Positions 25,796-35,337 of a DNA stretch of 38,467 nucleotides are shown piece after piece. The DNA is from Gammaproteobacteria bacterium. GTDB taxonomy: Bacteria; Pseudomonadota; Gammaproteobacteria; GCA-002705445; GCA-002716945. Each line of letters begins with the position of its first letter. The stretch's first letter is position 1. Position numbers and translations under genes: made by a program. The DNA lies in assembly GCA_002698665.1 (NCBI GenBank), contig NZZP01000003.1, positions 1-38,467 on the forward strand, written 5' to 3'. Under the pieces are notes generated by a model. That model had not been told where the DNA came from and did not search any database. It saw nothing but the letters and a program-made list of their open reading frames with translations.

Positions 25796-26494
25796 ATGCA
25801 ACAAATAAAAGATACATATAAAATTAAATCTTTTGATGTAGGTCCTATGCAGAATCTTATCTATTTAATAATAGACACTGAAACAAAGTATTCTGCTATA
25901 GTCGATCCTGCCTGGAATCTGACAGAAGTAACAAAATATATTAATGAACATGGACTAATCCTGAAAAAGATTTTACTTACACATAGCCATAATGATCATG
26001 TAAATGCTATAGATGAAATTTTGAAAAGCATAGATGTCCAAATTCATATAAATCAGAAAGAATCACAATTTTGGGGGAAAAAATATGATGTATTCTCCTT
26101 AAATTATGGAGGTGATATTATTTCACTAGGTAATACAGAAATTAAATCTTTGCATACCCCTGGGCATACACCAGGGTCAACTTGTTACTATGTGGGCAAC
26201 AAACTCATAGCTGGGGACACTTTGTTTGTTTTCGGGTGTGGCAGATGTGATCTTCATGGTGGGAATCCTGAGGAAATGTATCATACTCTAAAAGATATTA
26301 AGAATAATCTCAATAACGATACTATAATACTTCCAGGACATGATTATTCAGTAAAAAAGACATGTACCATGCATGAGCAGATTACTGGCAATCCTTTTAT
26401 GCATTTTGAAAATAAAAAAGATTTTATAAATTATAGAATGGTTACACATGATAGAATTCGTCAATCACCCTATGATGCAATTATTAAACCTTAG
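25796..26494 (+). CDS. MBL-fold metallo-hydrolase (glyoxalase II-like)
   Basis: 'LLTHSHNDHVNAIDE' (THxHxDH), 'LHTPGHTPGSTCYYVGNKLIAGDTLFVFGCGRCDL', 'ILPGHDYS'. Confidence 0.92.
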   Translation: MQQIKDTYKIKSFDVGPMQNLIYLIIDTETKYSAIVDPAWNLTEVTKYINEHGLILKKILLTHSHNDHVNAIDEILKSIDVQIHINQKESQFWGKKYDVFSLNYGGDIISLGNTEIKSLHTPGHTPGSTCYYVGNKLIAGDTLFVFGCGRCDLHGGNPEEMYHTLKDIKNNLNNDTIILPGHDYSVKKTCTMHEQITGNPFMHFENKKDFINYRMVTHDRIRQSPYDAIIKP

Positions 26495-26988
26495 TCACTC
26501 ATTCTACCAAACGCTTTTAATTTATTGAAAATCATAGATGCTGCAGCTGAGACCATTTCATTTTTGATTGAATCTTCTCGGTCTGAATTTCCCATGACAT
26601 TGTTCTCACTGAACGAATAATCCCTATATAAAGTAATGCGATCTGATGAAGATTTTTTGTTTGGAGGATTTAATTCATACCTTACATCATAAATTAATTC
26701 ATATTCATTAACCCTTCCGGTAGTGCTAATAGTAAGTTGCCTTCTGTTGAAAGATTCATTTAAAATAACGATTCTAAATAATGACATATCATTATTTTGG
26801 GTAATTTTAATATTTGAATTTTCTAAGCTACGACTGAGCGTATTAACAATATTACTATAATTATCCGAGACAATAGATACCTCTTTTATTGATGAGGGAA
26901 TATCTATAGTTCCTCTCATGGTATAGCCACATGAGGACAACAAAATTAATAATATTAAAAGTAAACTATTTTTCATTTTGTATAACAT
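26491..26988 (-). CDS. lptE: LPS-assembly lipoprotein LptE
   Basis: Lipobox 'LILLSSCGYTMRGTIDIPSSIKEVSI', follows leuS with overlap. Confidence 0.88.
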   Translation of the reverse strand: MLYKMKNSLLLILLILLSSCGYTMRGTIDIPSSIKEVSIVSDNYSNIVNTLSRSLENSNIKITQNNDMSLFRIVILNESFNRRQLTISTTGRVNEYELIYDVRYELNPPNKKSSSDRITLYRDYSFSENNVMGNSDREDSIKNEMVSAAASMIFNKLKAFGRMSD

Positions 26989-29404
26989 AATTTATCAAAC
27001 GATCTTTAACATAGATAACATTGATAATTTCACAGCCATCTATATATTTACGAATATTACTGTTAGATTCTACCATACTTTTTATTTCGTCTTCACTTTG
27101 ATTGCTTTCAATTGAAATTTTTCCACGTAATTTTCCATTAACTTGAACCACTATTTCTTTACGACTTTCATTAATTATCTCTTCGTCCACTTCAGGCCAA
27201 CTAACATCCATAAGATTTGTTTTAAATCCCAGTTGAAACCATAATTCTTGAGTAATGTGGGGCGTGATAGGAGACAGCATTTTGACAATAGTAGTAATCC
27301 CAGATAAAAGTAATTCTCTATTTATATTATTGCTTTGACTATATTTTGATAAATCATTAAAAAATTCCATTATTGACGCAATAGCAGTATTGAAATTATT
27401 TCTTTTAAAAATATCATTCGATACCTTTTTTATAGTCATATGGAGTTTAATATTAATGCTATTTGAATCAGAGCTATCGTTTGTTACAACTTCTTTCATA
27501 TTGATAATCTTATGGGTCAAAATCCATAATCTTTTCAGAAACTTATAGGATCCTTCAATTGCCTGATCTGACCATTCTAAATTTTGTTCAGGTGGCGCAG
27601 AAAACATTATAAATAATCTAATAGTATCCGCGCCATACTTTTTAACAATATCATCAGGGTCTATTGTATTACCCTTTGATTTAGACATTTTGTGTCCATC
27701 TTTTAATACCATTCCTTGAGATAAAAGAGATGAAAATGGCTCATCTGAATCTATAATACCTTCATCTCTAAATAATTTATGAAAAAAACGAGCATATAAT
27801 AAATGTAATATCGCATGTTCAATGCCACCTATGTACTGGTCAACGGGTAACCAATGATTTTTGTTATGATTGAATATTTCTTTTTTTGAATCTGATGATA
27901 AGAATCTTAGATAGTACCAAGAAGATTCAAAAAAAGTATCAAAGGTATCTGTTTCTCTAATGGCATCTTTTCCTGTATATGGACATTTTATATATTTCCA
28001 AGTCGGATGATTATCTAATGGGTTTCCATCTAGATTAAAATCTATATCTTCTGGTAGCTTGACAGGCAGATCTTCATCCGGAACTGGATATACAGACCCG
28101 TCATTATGATAAAAAACCGGTATCGGACACCCCCAATATCGCTGTCTGGATATACCCCAATCTCTCAATCTATAATTTATTTTTTGCATACCTAAATTTT
28201 GTTTTTTTAGACTTTCTAATATTGCATTTGTTGCAGTTGTATAATCCATGTTGTCATATTCACCAGAATTAATAAGAATACCTTTTTCAGTAAATGCATC
28301 ATCTGTATCAGATTTGATTACTTTTTTAGTTGGTAAATTATATTTTTTAGCAAATTCATTATCTCTTGTATCATGTGCTGGAACTGACATTACTGATCCA
28401 GTTCCATAATCTGATAGAACATAATTAGCTACCCAAACAGGAATTTCTTTTTTTGTAATTGGATTTATAACTCTAATGCCTGTATCAACTCCTTCTTTGG
28501 TAATTGTACTTAAAGTCTCCTCTGATATTTTCAATGAATTACATTTTTCTATAAATTTGACAACATTATCAGATAAATTGTTAGTATTTTTTACAATCTC
28601 ATGGCTAGGAGAGACTGCAAGAAAAGTCACACCACAAATTGTATCTAATCTAGTTGTATAAGTCTCTATGAAATATTTTGAATCTGAACTACTAGATATT
28701 GGAAATTTCACAAGAGCTCCTTGAGATTTCCCTATCCAATTCTTTTGCATCATTTTTACCGATGACGGCCAATCGCTAAGTTGATTAATATCATCTAGTA
28801 AACTTTCAGCATAATCTGTAATTTTTAGGAACCATTGAGCTATCTCTCTTCTCTCAATGTTTGCGCCAGAGCGCCAGCCCTTGCCATCTATAACTTGTTC
28901 ATTAGCCAAAACTGTTTTATCTACAGGATCCCAATTCACCTCAGATAACTTTTTATAGACAAGTTTCTTTTTAAGTAGTTTTAAAAAAAACCATTGTTCC
29001 CATTTATAATAGTCCGGATCTGAAGTTGATATTTCTTTACTCCAATCATAGGCATAGCCCAATCTCTTCAATTGAGACTTCATGTGAATGATGTTATTTC
29101 TGGTCCATTCTGATGGGTGTATATCATTAGCAATAGCAGCATTTTCTGCAGGTAGCCCAAAAGAGTCCCATCCCATTGGCTGGAAAACATTCTTCCCAAG
29201 CATACGGTTTGATCTTGCTATAACATCCCCAATCGTATAATTCCTGACATGCCCAATGTGTAATTTTCCACTTGGATAAGGAAACATTGACAAGCAATAA
29301 AATTTTTCTGAGGGATTATCTAGTTTACAGACAAACGAATTATTATCATCCCAATATTTTTGAATATTGGCCTCTATATTGTTTGGATTATATTCTTTAT
29401 CCAT
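26966..29404 (-). CDS. leuS: Leucyl-tRNA synthetase
   Basis: 'PYPSGKLHIGHVRNYTIGD', 'KMSKSKGNTIDPDD', editing-domain 'TTRLDTICGVTFLAVSP'. Confidence 0.99.
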   Translation of the reverse strand: MDKEYNPNNIEANIQKYWDDNNSFVCKLDNPSEKFYCLSMFPYPSGKLHIGHVRNYTIGDVIARSNRMLGKNVFQPMGWDSFGLPAENAAIANDIHPSEWTRNNIIHMKSQLKRLGYAYDWSKEISTSDPDYYKWEQWFFLKLLKKKLVYKKLSEVNWDPVDKTVLANEQVIDGKGWRSGANIERREIAQWFLKITDYAESLLDDINQLSDWPSSVKMMQKNWIGKSQGALVKFPISSSSDSKYFIETYTTRLDTICGVTFLAVSPSHEIVKNTNNLSDNVVKFIEKCNSLKISEETLSTITKEGVDTGIRVINPITKKEIPVWVANYVLSDYGTGSVMSVPAHDTRDNEFAKKYNLPTKKVIKSDTDDAFTEKGILINSGEYDNMDYTTATNAILESLKKQNLGMQKINYRLRDWGISRQRYWGCPIPVFYHNDGSVYPVPDEDLPVKLPEDIDFNLDGNPLDNHPTWKYIKCPYTGKDAIRETDTFDTFFESSWYYLRFLSSDSKKEIFNHNKNHWLPVDQYIGGIEHAILHLLYARFFHKLFRDEGIIDSDEPFSSLLSQGMVLKDGHKMSKSKGNTIDPDDIVKKYGADTIRLFIMFSAPPEQNLEWSDQAIEGSYKFLKRLWILTHKIINMKEVVTNDSSDSNSINIKLHMTIKKVSNDIFKRNNFNTAIASIMEFFNDLSKYSQSNNINRELLLSGITTIVKMLSPITPHITQELWFQLGFKTNLMDVSWPEVDEEIINESRKEIVVQVNGKLRGKISIESNQSEDEIKSMVESNSNIRKYIDGCEIINVIYVKDRLINYVIQNEK

Positions 29405-30872
29405 GTCTTCTTAAATAAAACGTATGTAACAGTATTAATGAGAATAGTAACATCAAAACTGGATAATCTCCAAAATACATATAAAATGTATTTCCCTTAA
29501 CAGGTTTTATTGATGTATGAATATATCCTTCAGTATTAAAAGCTAAGCTATCAATAATCTTCCCATTACTGTTAATAATAGCAGTAATACCTGTATTGGC
29601 TGACCTTATGATAGGATAACCAGTCTCTAAAGCCCTAGATTGAGCTATCTGTAAATGTTGGTAAGGTGCTAAGGAATCTCCAAACCATCCATCATTGCTT
29701 ACATTAACAATAAATCCATATTTATTATAATCAAGTTTAAGTAAATTTGGGTAAGCAGCTTCATAACATATAATAGGATAAATATTTATATCAAGTAATT
29801 TAATGTCACTCTGATTTGGACTGCCATGACTGAGATTGGACATCGGTATATTCAGAACATCAGAAATAGGCTTAAAAATGTTACTGAACGGGGTATATTC
29901 TCCAAATGGCACAAGCTGTCTTTTATCGTAGTATTGTTCAAAGTCATTTATTAAAACCATACTATTATAAATTTTTCCGTCTGAGTCTTGCCTGAAAATA
30001 CCTGATAGTATTTCAACATTATATTTACTAATAATTTTTCTATAAAAATCTTTATCATAATTATAAATAATGGGTATAGCAGTCTCAGGAAATATTATTA
30101 GTTCCTCATCGGTTTTATTAGATAATAATTGTCGATATTTTTGTTTTATTATATCTATTTTTTCATTGTCGTATTTTAGACTGATATCAATATTAGGCTG
30201 TATTACACCTATCCTGATTAATTTATTGGAAACAATCACATTATTTAAGTTCAGGAATAAAGAAAGAAATAAGAATAAACATATAAGCGAAACATGTATA
30301 TACAAATATCTAGGTCTTACAAAAAGAAATGAAAAAATAATGGAAATATAAATAATAATAAAGCTAACAAACTTTGTCCCATAAAGTGGATATAGGTAAT
30401 CAAAAAAGGTGTTGATTTGGCTTGTTCCAACCAAAAGCCAAGGAAAACCTCCAAAGATATTAGATCTTATAAATTCAAGAACTACCCATATGGTAGGCAA
30501 CATAATTGGGAAAAGAGGATAATTTATTTTAGAGTCCTTATTAAGGAAATAGCCAATTGGAATAAACAATAATGATATTAATAATACAAATAATATAGTT
30601 AAAGAAAATGATATTATAATGTCTTGTATCGCATAATTATAAATACTGTTATATATCCAAGACACTCCACTACCAAAGACCGATATACCAAAAATATAAG
30701 CCAACAATATATTATTTTTTCGGTGTCCTTTTAATAAAATTATATGGAATATAATTAATGATAAAAACATTCCAAATTTAAAGTCTATTGGAGAGAATGA
30801 GCTAGTGTAAAGTACTCCACAAGAAACTGTTAGAGCATATATAATAATTTTATTTGAGAATGATGAAAACAA
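29397..30872 (-). CDS. lnt: Apolipoprotein N-acyltransferase
   Basis: N-terminal multi-TM plus nitrilase-type domain ('IFPETAIPI', 'YDKRQLVPFGEYTPF', 'YPIICYEAAYPNLL'). Confidence 0.95.
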   Translation of the reverse strand: MFSSFSNKIIIYALTVSCGVLYTSSFSPIDFKFGMFLSLIIFHIILLKGHRKNNILLAYIFGISVFGSGVSWIYNSIYNYAIQDIIISFSLTILFVLLISLLFIPIGYFLNKDSKINYPLFPIMLPTIWVVLEFIRSNIFGGFPWLLVGTSQINTFFDYLYPLYGTKFVSFIIIYISIIFSFLFVRPRYLYIHVSLICLFLFLSLFLNLNNVIVSNKLIRIGVIQPNIDISLKYDNEKIDIIKQKYRQLLSNKTDEELIIFPETAIPIIYNYDKDFYRKIISKYNVEILSGIFRQDSDGKIYNSMVLINDFEQYYDKRQLVPFGEYTPFSNIFKPISDVLNIPMSNLSHGSPNQSDIKLLDINIYPIICYEAAYPNLLKLDYNKYGFIVNVSNDGWFGDSLAPYQHLQIAQSRALETGYPIIRSANTGITAIINSNGKIIDSLAFNTEGYIHTSIKPVKGNTFYMYFGDYPVLMLLFSLILLHTFYLRRHG

Positions 30873-30877
30873 ATTTT

Positions 30878-31702
30878 TTATTGTAATTTTTTTATCAACT
30901 TGATTCTCTTAATAGTACGGGAATCTGCTGACAAAATTTTAAAAGATAATTTTTCAATAACTATAGTCTCGCCTTTTTTTGGAACTCTTTCAAATTTATT
31001 GACAAGATAACCTCCTATAGTTTCTATATCATCATCTAGAAAATTTGTTAAAAAATAAGAATTAAATTCTTCAATCTCAGTTAGTGCATCAACTATATAC
31101 TCTCTATCGCTCTGAGCTATTATGCGTGATTCCGTTTTTTTATCATGTTCATCATCTATTTCTCCAACAATTTCTTCTATTACATCTTCTATTGTTACTA
31201 AACCCGATACACCGCCATGTTCATCAATAACTATAGCAAGATGATTTTTACTTGATTTAAATTCATTAAGCAGAATATTAAGTCTTTTGCTTTCTGGGAT
31301 GAAGACCGCAGGACGTAGCAACTCATGAAGATCAACATCGTCATTTCCTTCCTCCATTAAATGTTTGAGTAAATCTTTTGCCATAAGCACACCTATGATC
31401 TCATCACGATTATCATCAATAACCGGAAATCGGGAATGTCCTGAATTGGTAACTTTCTTCGTAATATCCTCAATTTGATCAGATATATCTACAACAGTCA
31501 TATGGGGCCTAGGTATCATTATATCTCGTACCTGAACTTCAGATACTTTAAATACTCCTTGAATCATCCTTAATGATTCATTATCAAGAAGACCATCTAG
31601 TACTGCATTTTCCAAAATTTTAACTAAATCTGTTTTTGCTTTTGGTGAATCTTTAAGGATATCAAGTATCTTGTCTATCCATTTCTTTTTATTAGTTTGC
31701 AT
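30878..31702 (-). CDS. corC: CorC/HlyC-type CBS-domain transporter-associated protein
   Basis: 'VRDIMIPRPHMTVVDI', 'HSRFPVIDDNRDEIIGVLMAKDLL', 'HLAIVIDEHGGVSGLVTIEDVIEEIVGEIDDE'. Confidence 0.96.
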   Translation of the reverse strand: MQTNKKKWIDKILDILKDSPKAKTDLVKILENAVLDGLLDNESLRMIQGVFKVSEVQVRDIMIPRPHMTVVDISDQIEDITKKVTNSGHSRFPVIDDNRDEIIGVLMAKDLLKHLMEEGNDDVDLHELLRPAVFIPESKRLNILLNEFKSSKNHLAIVIDEHGGVSGLVTIEDVIEEIVGEIDDEHDKKTESRIIAQSDREYIVDALTEIEEFNSYFLTNFLDDDIETIGGYLVNKFERVPKKGETIVIEKLSFKILSADSRTIKRIKLIKKLQ

Positions 31703-32162
31703 AATATGGGTCTGAAAATCCTAAGGTATACATTAATTCTTTTTCTTTTTTTTCCATTATTATTTGTTTTTGTTTAGATTTATGAGTGAATCCTTGTAGA
31801 TGTAACATAGAATGTATAATCATATGAGCCCATCTATTTTTCTTCTTTAGACCATAGAATCTTGATTCTTCATCTACTATATCTGGACAAATAACAATAT
31901 CACCCAAGATAAATTCACCAGTAGATATATTTTCATTACAAGGAAAAGATAAAACATTACAACTCTTGTTTTTATTGAAATATTTTTTATTTAATAATCG
32001 AATCTCACTCTTACTTGCTAATTTTATTGTAACAAAACAATCTTTGCTATTATTCAAAGCTATAGATGCCCATTTGTTTATCAGATAATCTGTCGGGGTA
32101 TATACATCATAAACAGATTTAATAATCTTAATGGATAAATTGCTATTTTTCTCTTTTCTCAT
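31692..32162 (-). CDS. ybeY: Endoribonuclease YbeY
   Basis: 'LNKKYFNKNKSCNVLSFP', 'LGDIVICPDIV', 'HMIIHSMLHLQGFTHKS' (HGxxHLxGyDH-like). Confidence 0.93.
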   Translation of the reverse strand: MRKEKNSNLSIKIIKSVYDVYTPTDYLINKWASIALNNSKDCFVTIKLASKSEIRLLNKKYFNKNKSCNVLSFPCNENISTGEFILGDIVICPDIVDEESRFYGLKKKNRWAHMIIHSMLHLQGFTHKSKQKQIIMEKKEKELMYTLGFSDPYYAN

Positions 32163-33117
32163 ACTCTTTAATTATGTCTTTGACTATCTTATGTCTCATA
32201 ACATCTCGAGAGCCAAATTTAGTAATATGCGTGCCATCAACTTTATCAATAAACTCAAGGCAATCTTTAAGGCCAGACTTAGCTTCTTTAGGTAAATCTA
32301 TCTGACTAGTATCACCAGTAACAACTGTCTTAGAACCAAAACCAACTCTAGTTAAAAACATCTTCATTTGAGCTATGGTAGTATTTTGTGCTTCATCAAG
32401 TATTATAAATGCATCGTTGAGTGTCCTACCCCTCATATACGCTAATGGGGCAATCTCAATAACTTTTTTTTCTATCATTTTTTCTACTCTATCGAAACCA
32501 ACCATTTCATATAACGCATCATATATTGGTTGTAAATATGGATTAACTTTTTCAGACAAATCACCAGGCAAGAAACCAAGTTTTTCACCCGCTTCAATAG
32601 CTGGTCTTGCTAGAAATATTTTTTTTACTATGTTATTTTCAAGGCAGTATACAGCAGCAGCAACAGCTAGATATGTTTTCCCAGTACCTGCGGATCCAAT
32701 ACCAAAAATTAAATCTTTTTCAAATATAGCCTTTATATATTCTTCTTGGGATTTCGACTTTGTTCTTATGCTAATCTTTTTACATTTAATTATGAAATCA
32801 TTTTCTGCGTTATATGGTGATTTTTTAATACCTTTGTTTAAATCATTTCTGGATGTATTCATATACATATGTACTTGTTTTGGAGTTAATAGCTCATCGG
32901 CAGAGATTGAATATAATTTCTCAATTAGAGCAGATGTCATTGGTACATTACTTTTACTGCCTTTGATTGTAAAAGCATTGCCTCTATTAGATATTTTGAC
33001 ATTCATATAAGATTCTATCTGTCTTATATTTTCATCAAGTAGACCGCATAAATTAGCAAGTCTCTTATTATCCTGTGGTTCCAGCAAAATGTTTTCTCTT
33101 GTTGTTTTATCTTCCAA
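32143..33117 (-). CDS. ybeZ: PhoH-like ATPase (YbeZ); TTG start
   Basis: 'GIGSAGTGKTYLAVAAAV', 'FLARPAIEAGEKLGFLPGDL', 'FIILDEAQNTTIAQMKMFLTRVGFGSKTVVTGDTSQIDLP'. Confidence 0.97.
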   Translation of the reverse strand: MEDKTTRENILLEPQDNKRLANLCGLLDENIRQIESYMNVKISNRGNAFTIKGSKSNVPMTSALIEKLYSISADELLTPKQVHMYMNTSRNDLNKGIKKSPYNAENDFIIKCKKISIRTKSKSQEEYIKAIFEKDLIFGIGSAGTGKTYLAVAAAVYCLENNIVKKIFLARPAIEAGEKLGFLPGDLSEKVNPYLQPIYDALYEMVGFDRVEKMIEKKVIEIAPLAYMRGRTLNDAFIILDEAQNTTIAQMKMFLTRVGFGSKTVVTGDTSQIDLPKEAKSGLKDCLEFIDKVDGTHITKFGSRDVMRHKIVKDIIKEYEKREK

Positions 33118-33135
33118 AATACCAAACTCTCATAA

Positions 33136-34482
33136 TTATTTACTTATCCCATCTCTTTCTAGATATGTTCCATGAAGTGTGTTTATCCTGAGCTCATCAA
33201 CCCTTACATTTACAAATTTACCAATTAAATTTCTATCACCTATAAAATTTATTATTTTATTGTTATCAGCTCTACCAAAAATTTCATTACTTCTTTTAAC
33301 TGATAGACCTTCGACTAAAACTTTTTGAATAGTTCCAATCATATTCTTTGAGAATCTTCTTGCTTGTAGCTTTATAAGATCCTGTAATTTTTTTAATCTA
33401 TCAATCTTTATATCCTGGCCTATATCATCATGTTCTATCGATGCAGGTGTTCCAGGTCTGGGGCTATAAATAAAACTGTATGCATCACTAAATTCTAAAT
33501 TTTTTACTAGATTCAGTGTATGATTAAAATCTTCATCAGATTCTCCTGGATAACCAACAATAAAGTCTGAAGAGACATTTATGTCTGGTCTAATTTCTCG
33601 GATTTTCTTTATTATATTTTTATACTCAAGCACTGTATGCTTCCTCTTCATTTTTGATAAAATAAAATCTGAGCCAGATTGAATGGGAAGATGAACATTA
33701 TTTGCAAGTATTGGATTATGATATTCTTCTATCAAATCATCTTGAAAGTCAATGGGATGAGATGTGGTATATCTAATTCTATCTATGCCTGGTATAAGCG
33801 ATATATATCTTATTAAATCAGAAAGTTTAACGTTTTCACCATTGAAATTTTTTGAACTATAAGAGTTTACATTCTGTCCCAGAAGAATAATTTCTTTAGT
33901 TCCATTCGTAGCAAGATTTTTAACTTCATACAGAATACTATCAAAACTTCTGCTAACTTCATCGCCTCTTGTATACGGGACAACACAAAATGTACAGTAT
34001 TTACTACAACCTTCCATAATCGATACATAAGCTGACGGTGATTGACTTTTTGATGATGGAAGATAATCAAATTTTTCAATAGCCGGGAAACTAATGTCAA
34101 CAGATGTCTTAGAATTACTATAAACATCTCTAATCATTTTAGGCAACCTATGTATAGTCTGTGGTCCAAAAATAATATCAACCTCAGGAGCTCTGGTACG
34201 GATATTTTTCCCCTCTTGTGATGCTACGCAGCCACCAACAGCAATCATTATTTCTGGACGTTTCTTTTTTAATTTTTTCCATCTACCTAACTGATGAAAT
34301 ACTTTCTCTTGTGCTTTTTCTCTAATAGAGCAAGTATTTAATAATAGAATATCAGCATCAGAAATTTTGGTTGTTTGCTTCATATTTAAATTGGATACAA
34401 GAACATCTGTCAGCTTATCAGAATCATATTCATTCATCTGACAGCCATGGGTTTTTATAAAGAATTTCTTATTGTCCAGCAT
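33136..34482 (-). CDS. miaB: tRNA-2-methylthio-N6-dimethylallyladenosine synthase
   Basis: 'KTHGCQMNEYDSDKL', radical SAM 'GCSKYCTFCVVPYTRG', C-terminal TRAM domain. Confidence 0.98.
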   Translation of the reverse strand: MLDNKKFFIKTHGCQMNEYDSDKLTDVLVSNLNMKQTTKISDADILLLNTCSIREKAQEKVFHQLGRWKKLKKKRPEIMIAVGGCVASQEGKNIRTRAPEVDIIFGPQTIHRLPKMIRDVYSNSKTSVDISFPAIEKFDYLPSSKSQSPSAYVSIMEGCSKYCTFCVVPYTRGDEVSRSFDSILYEVKNLATNGTKEIILLGQNVNSYSSKNFNGENVKLSDLIRYISLIPGIDRIRYTTSHPIDFQDDLIEEYHNPILANNVHLPIQSGSDFILSKMKRKHTVLEYKNIIKKIREIRPDINVSSDFIVGYPGESDEDFNHTLNLVKNLEFSDAYSFIYSPRPGTPASIEHDDIGQDIKIDRLKKLQDLIKLQARRFSKNMIGTIQKVLVEGLSVKRSNEIFGRADNNKIINFIGDRNLIGKFVNVRVDELRINTLHGTYLERDGISK

Positions 34483-34487
34483 TTAGT

Positions 34488-34928
34488 CTAGAACGGTACG
34501 TCATCATTATCCTGAAAGAACTCATTGTCCTTGGATGAGTTGGCTGGATTGTTGTCAGAAGATTGATTAAAGTCATTGCTTTGTGAATTTGAAGTTTTGC
34601 CACCACCGACAAATCTAAAATTCTCGGCTATTATATCTGTTGAATATCTCTCTATTCCTTCTTTATCGGTGTACTTTTGTGTCTGTATTCTACCTTCAAC
34701 ATACAGCTCTTTACCTTTTTGAGTATATTGGGCTATTGTCTCAGCTGACTTGCCAAAAAATACGACTCTATGCCATTCAGTTTGATCTTCCCAGTCCCCT
34801 GATTCTTTATTTTTCTTTCGATGATTAGTCGCCATGCTCAACTGTACTAGCTGCATTCCGCTTGGCATAGTTCTAAGCTCAGGATCTTTGCCTACTCGAC
34901 CTAGTAATATAGCTTTATTTACCGACAT
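34488..34928 (-). CDS. ssb: Single-stranded DNA-binding protein
   Basis: 'NKAILLGRVGKDPELRTMPSGMQLVQLSMATN', acidic C-terminal tip DDVPF. Confidence 0.98.
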   Translation of the reverse strand: MSVNKAILLGRVGKDPELRTMPSGMQLVQLSMATNHRKKNKESGDWEDQTEWHRVVFFGKSAETIAQYTQKGKELYVEGRIQTQKYTDKEGIERYSTDIIAENFRFVGGGKTSNSQSNDFNQSSDNNPANSSKDNEFFQDNDDVPF

Positions 34929-35060
34929 TTATACTCATATATAATTTAATTGTATGAGAATTAACTATAACTCAAATAATGTCCTACGGATAGTGATATT
35001 TAAAATAATGTTCAGATTTCATACAAATTTTTATTGGCCTAATGCTTGATCTTCATCATA

Positions 35061-35282
35061 CTAATTAAAGAATATAACAAGATAACCAACTACAAATAGG
35101 GGGATTTGTGGCGCAAAGTTTAACATCATAGACTTATCGTTTATTTGATAACTCAGAAATACCCATACTGCAGCACCAACAGACTGAAAATATATATTAA
35201 AGGGATATATATTTAAATTTGTACATAAAACCCCCGTCAATACACAAAAACTAGCGAAACCCTTAAGAAAAGTAATGTACAT
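35061..35282 (-). CDS. Small membrane protein, tentatively DUF6552-like
   Basis: 73 aa, 2-3 hydrophobic segments; 'YPFNIYFQSVGAAVWVFLSYQINDKSMMLNFAPQI' resembles 'PWNIYL..GLVGW..G..WNDKAIML' small membrane proteins from memory. Confidence 0.55.
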   Translation of the reverse strand: MYITFLKGFASFCVLTGVLCTNLNIYPFNIYFQSVGAAVWVFLSYQINDKSMMLNFAPQIPLFVVGYLVIFFN

Positions 35283-35292
35283 AATTTCTCCC

Positions 35293-35332
35293 AGAAATGA
35301 TTTATTTGATAGTATTTGATGATATCATTTCT
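35293..35332. repeat. Inverted repeat AGAAATGAT-N22-ATCATTTCT immediately upstream of uvrA
   Basis: Perfect 9-bp arms 35293-35301 and 35324-35332 in the divergent intergenic region; ends 5 nt before the uvrA ATG. Confidence 0.65.
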
Positions 35333-35337
35333 CTACC

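Noticed and set aside
32375-33010. 211-aa ORF opposite ybeZ/phoH
   Set aside because: Antisense to the conserved PhoH coding region; composition reflects the complementary strand codons.
29397-34482. lnt-corC-ybeY-ybeZ-miaB gene order
   Set aside because: A well-known conserved arrangement in gammaproteobacteria; not unusual.
34929-35060. 132-nt intergenic region upstream of ssb as a possible small RNA or tRNA
   Set aside because: Only a weak CTCATA/TATGAG inverted repeat and AT-rich sequence; no tRNA-like cloverleaf or strong promoter-terminator pair.
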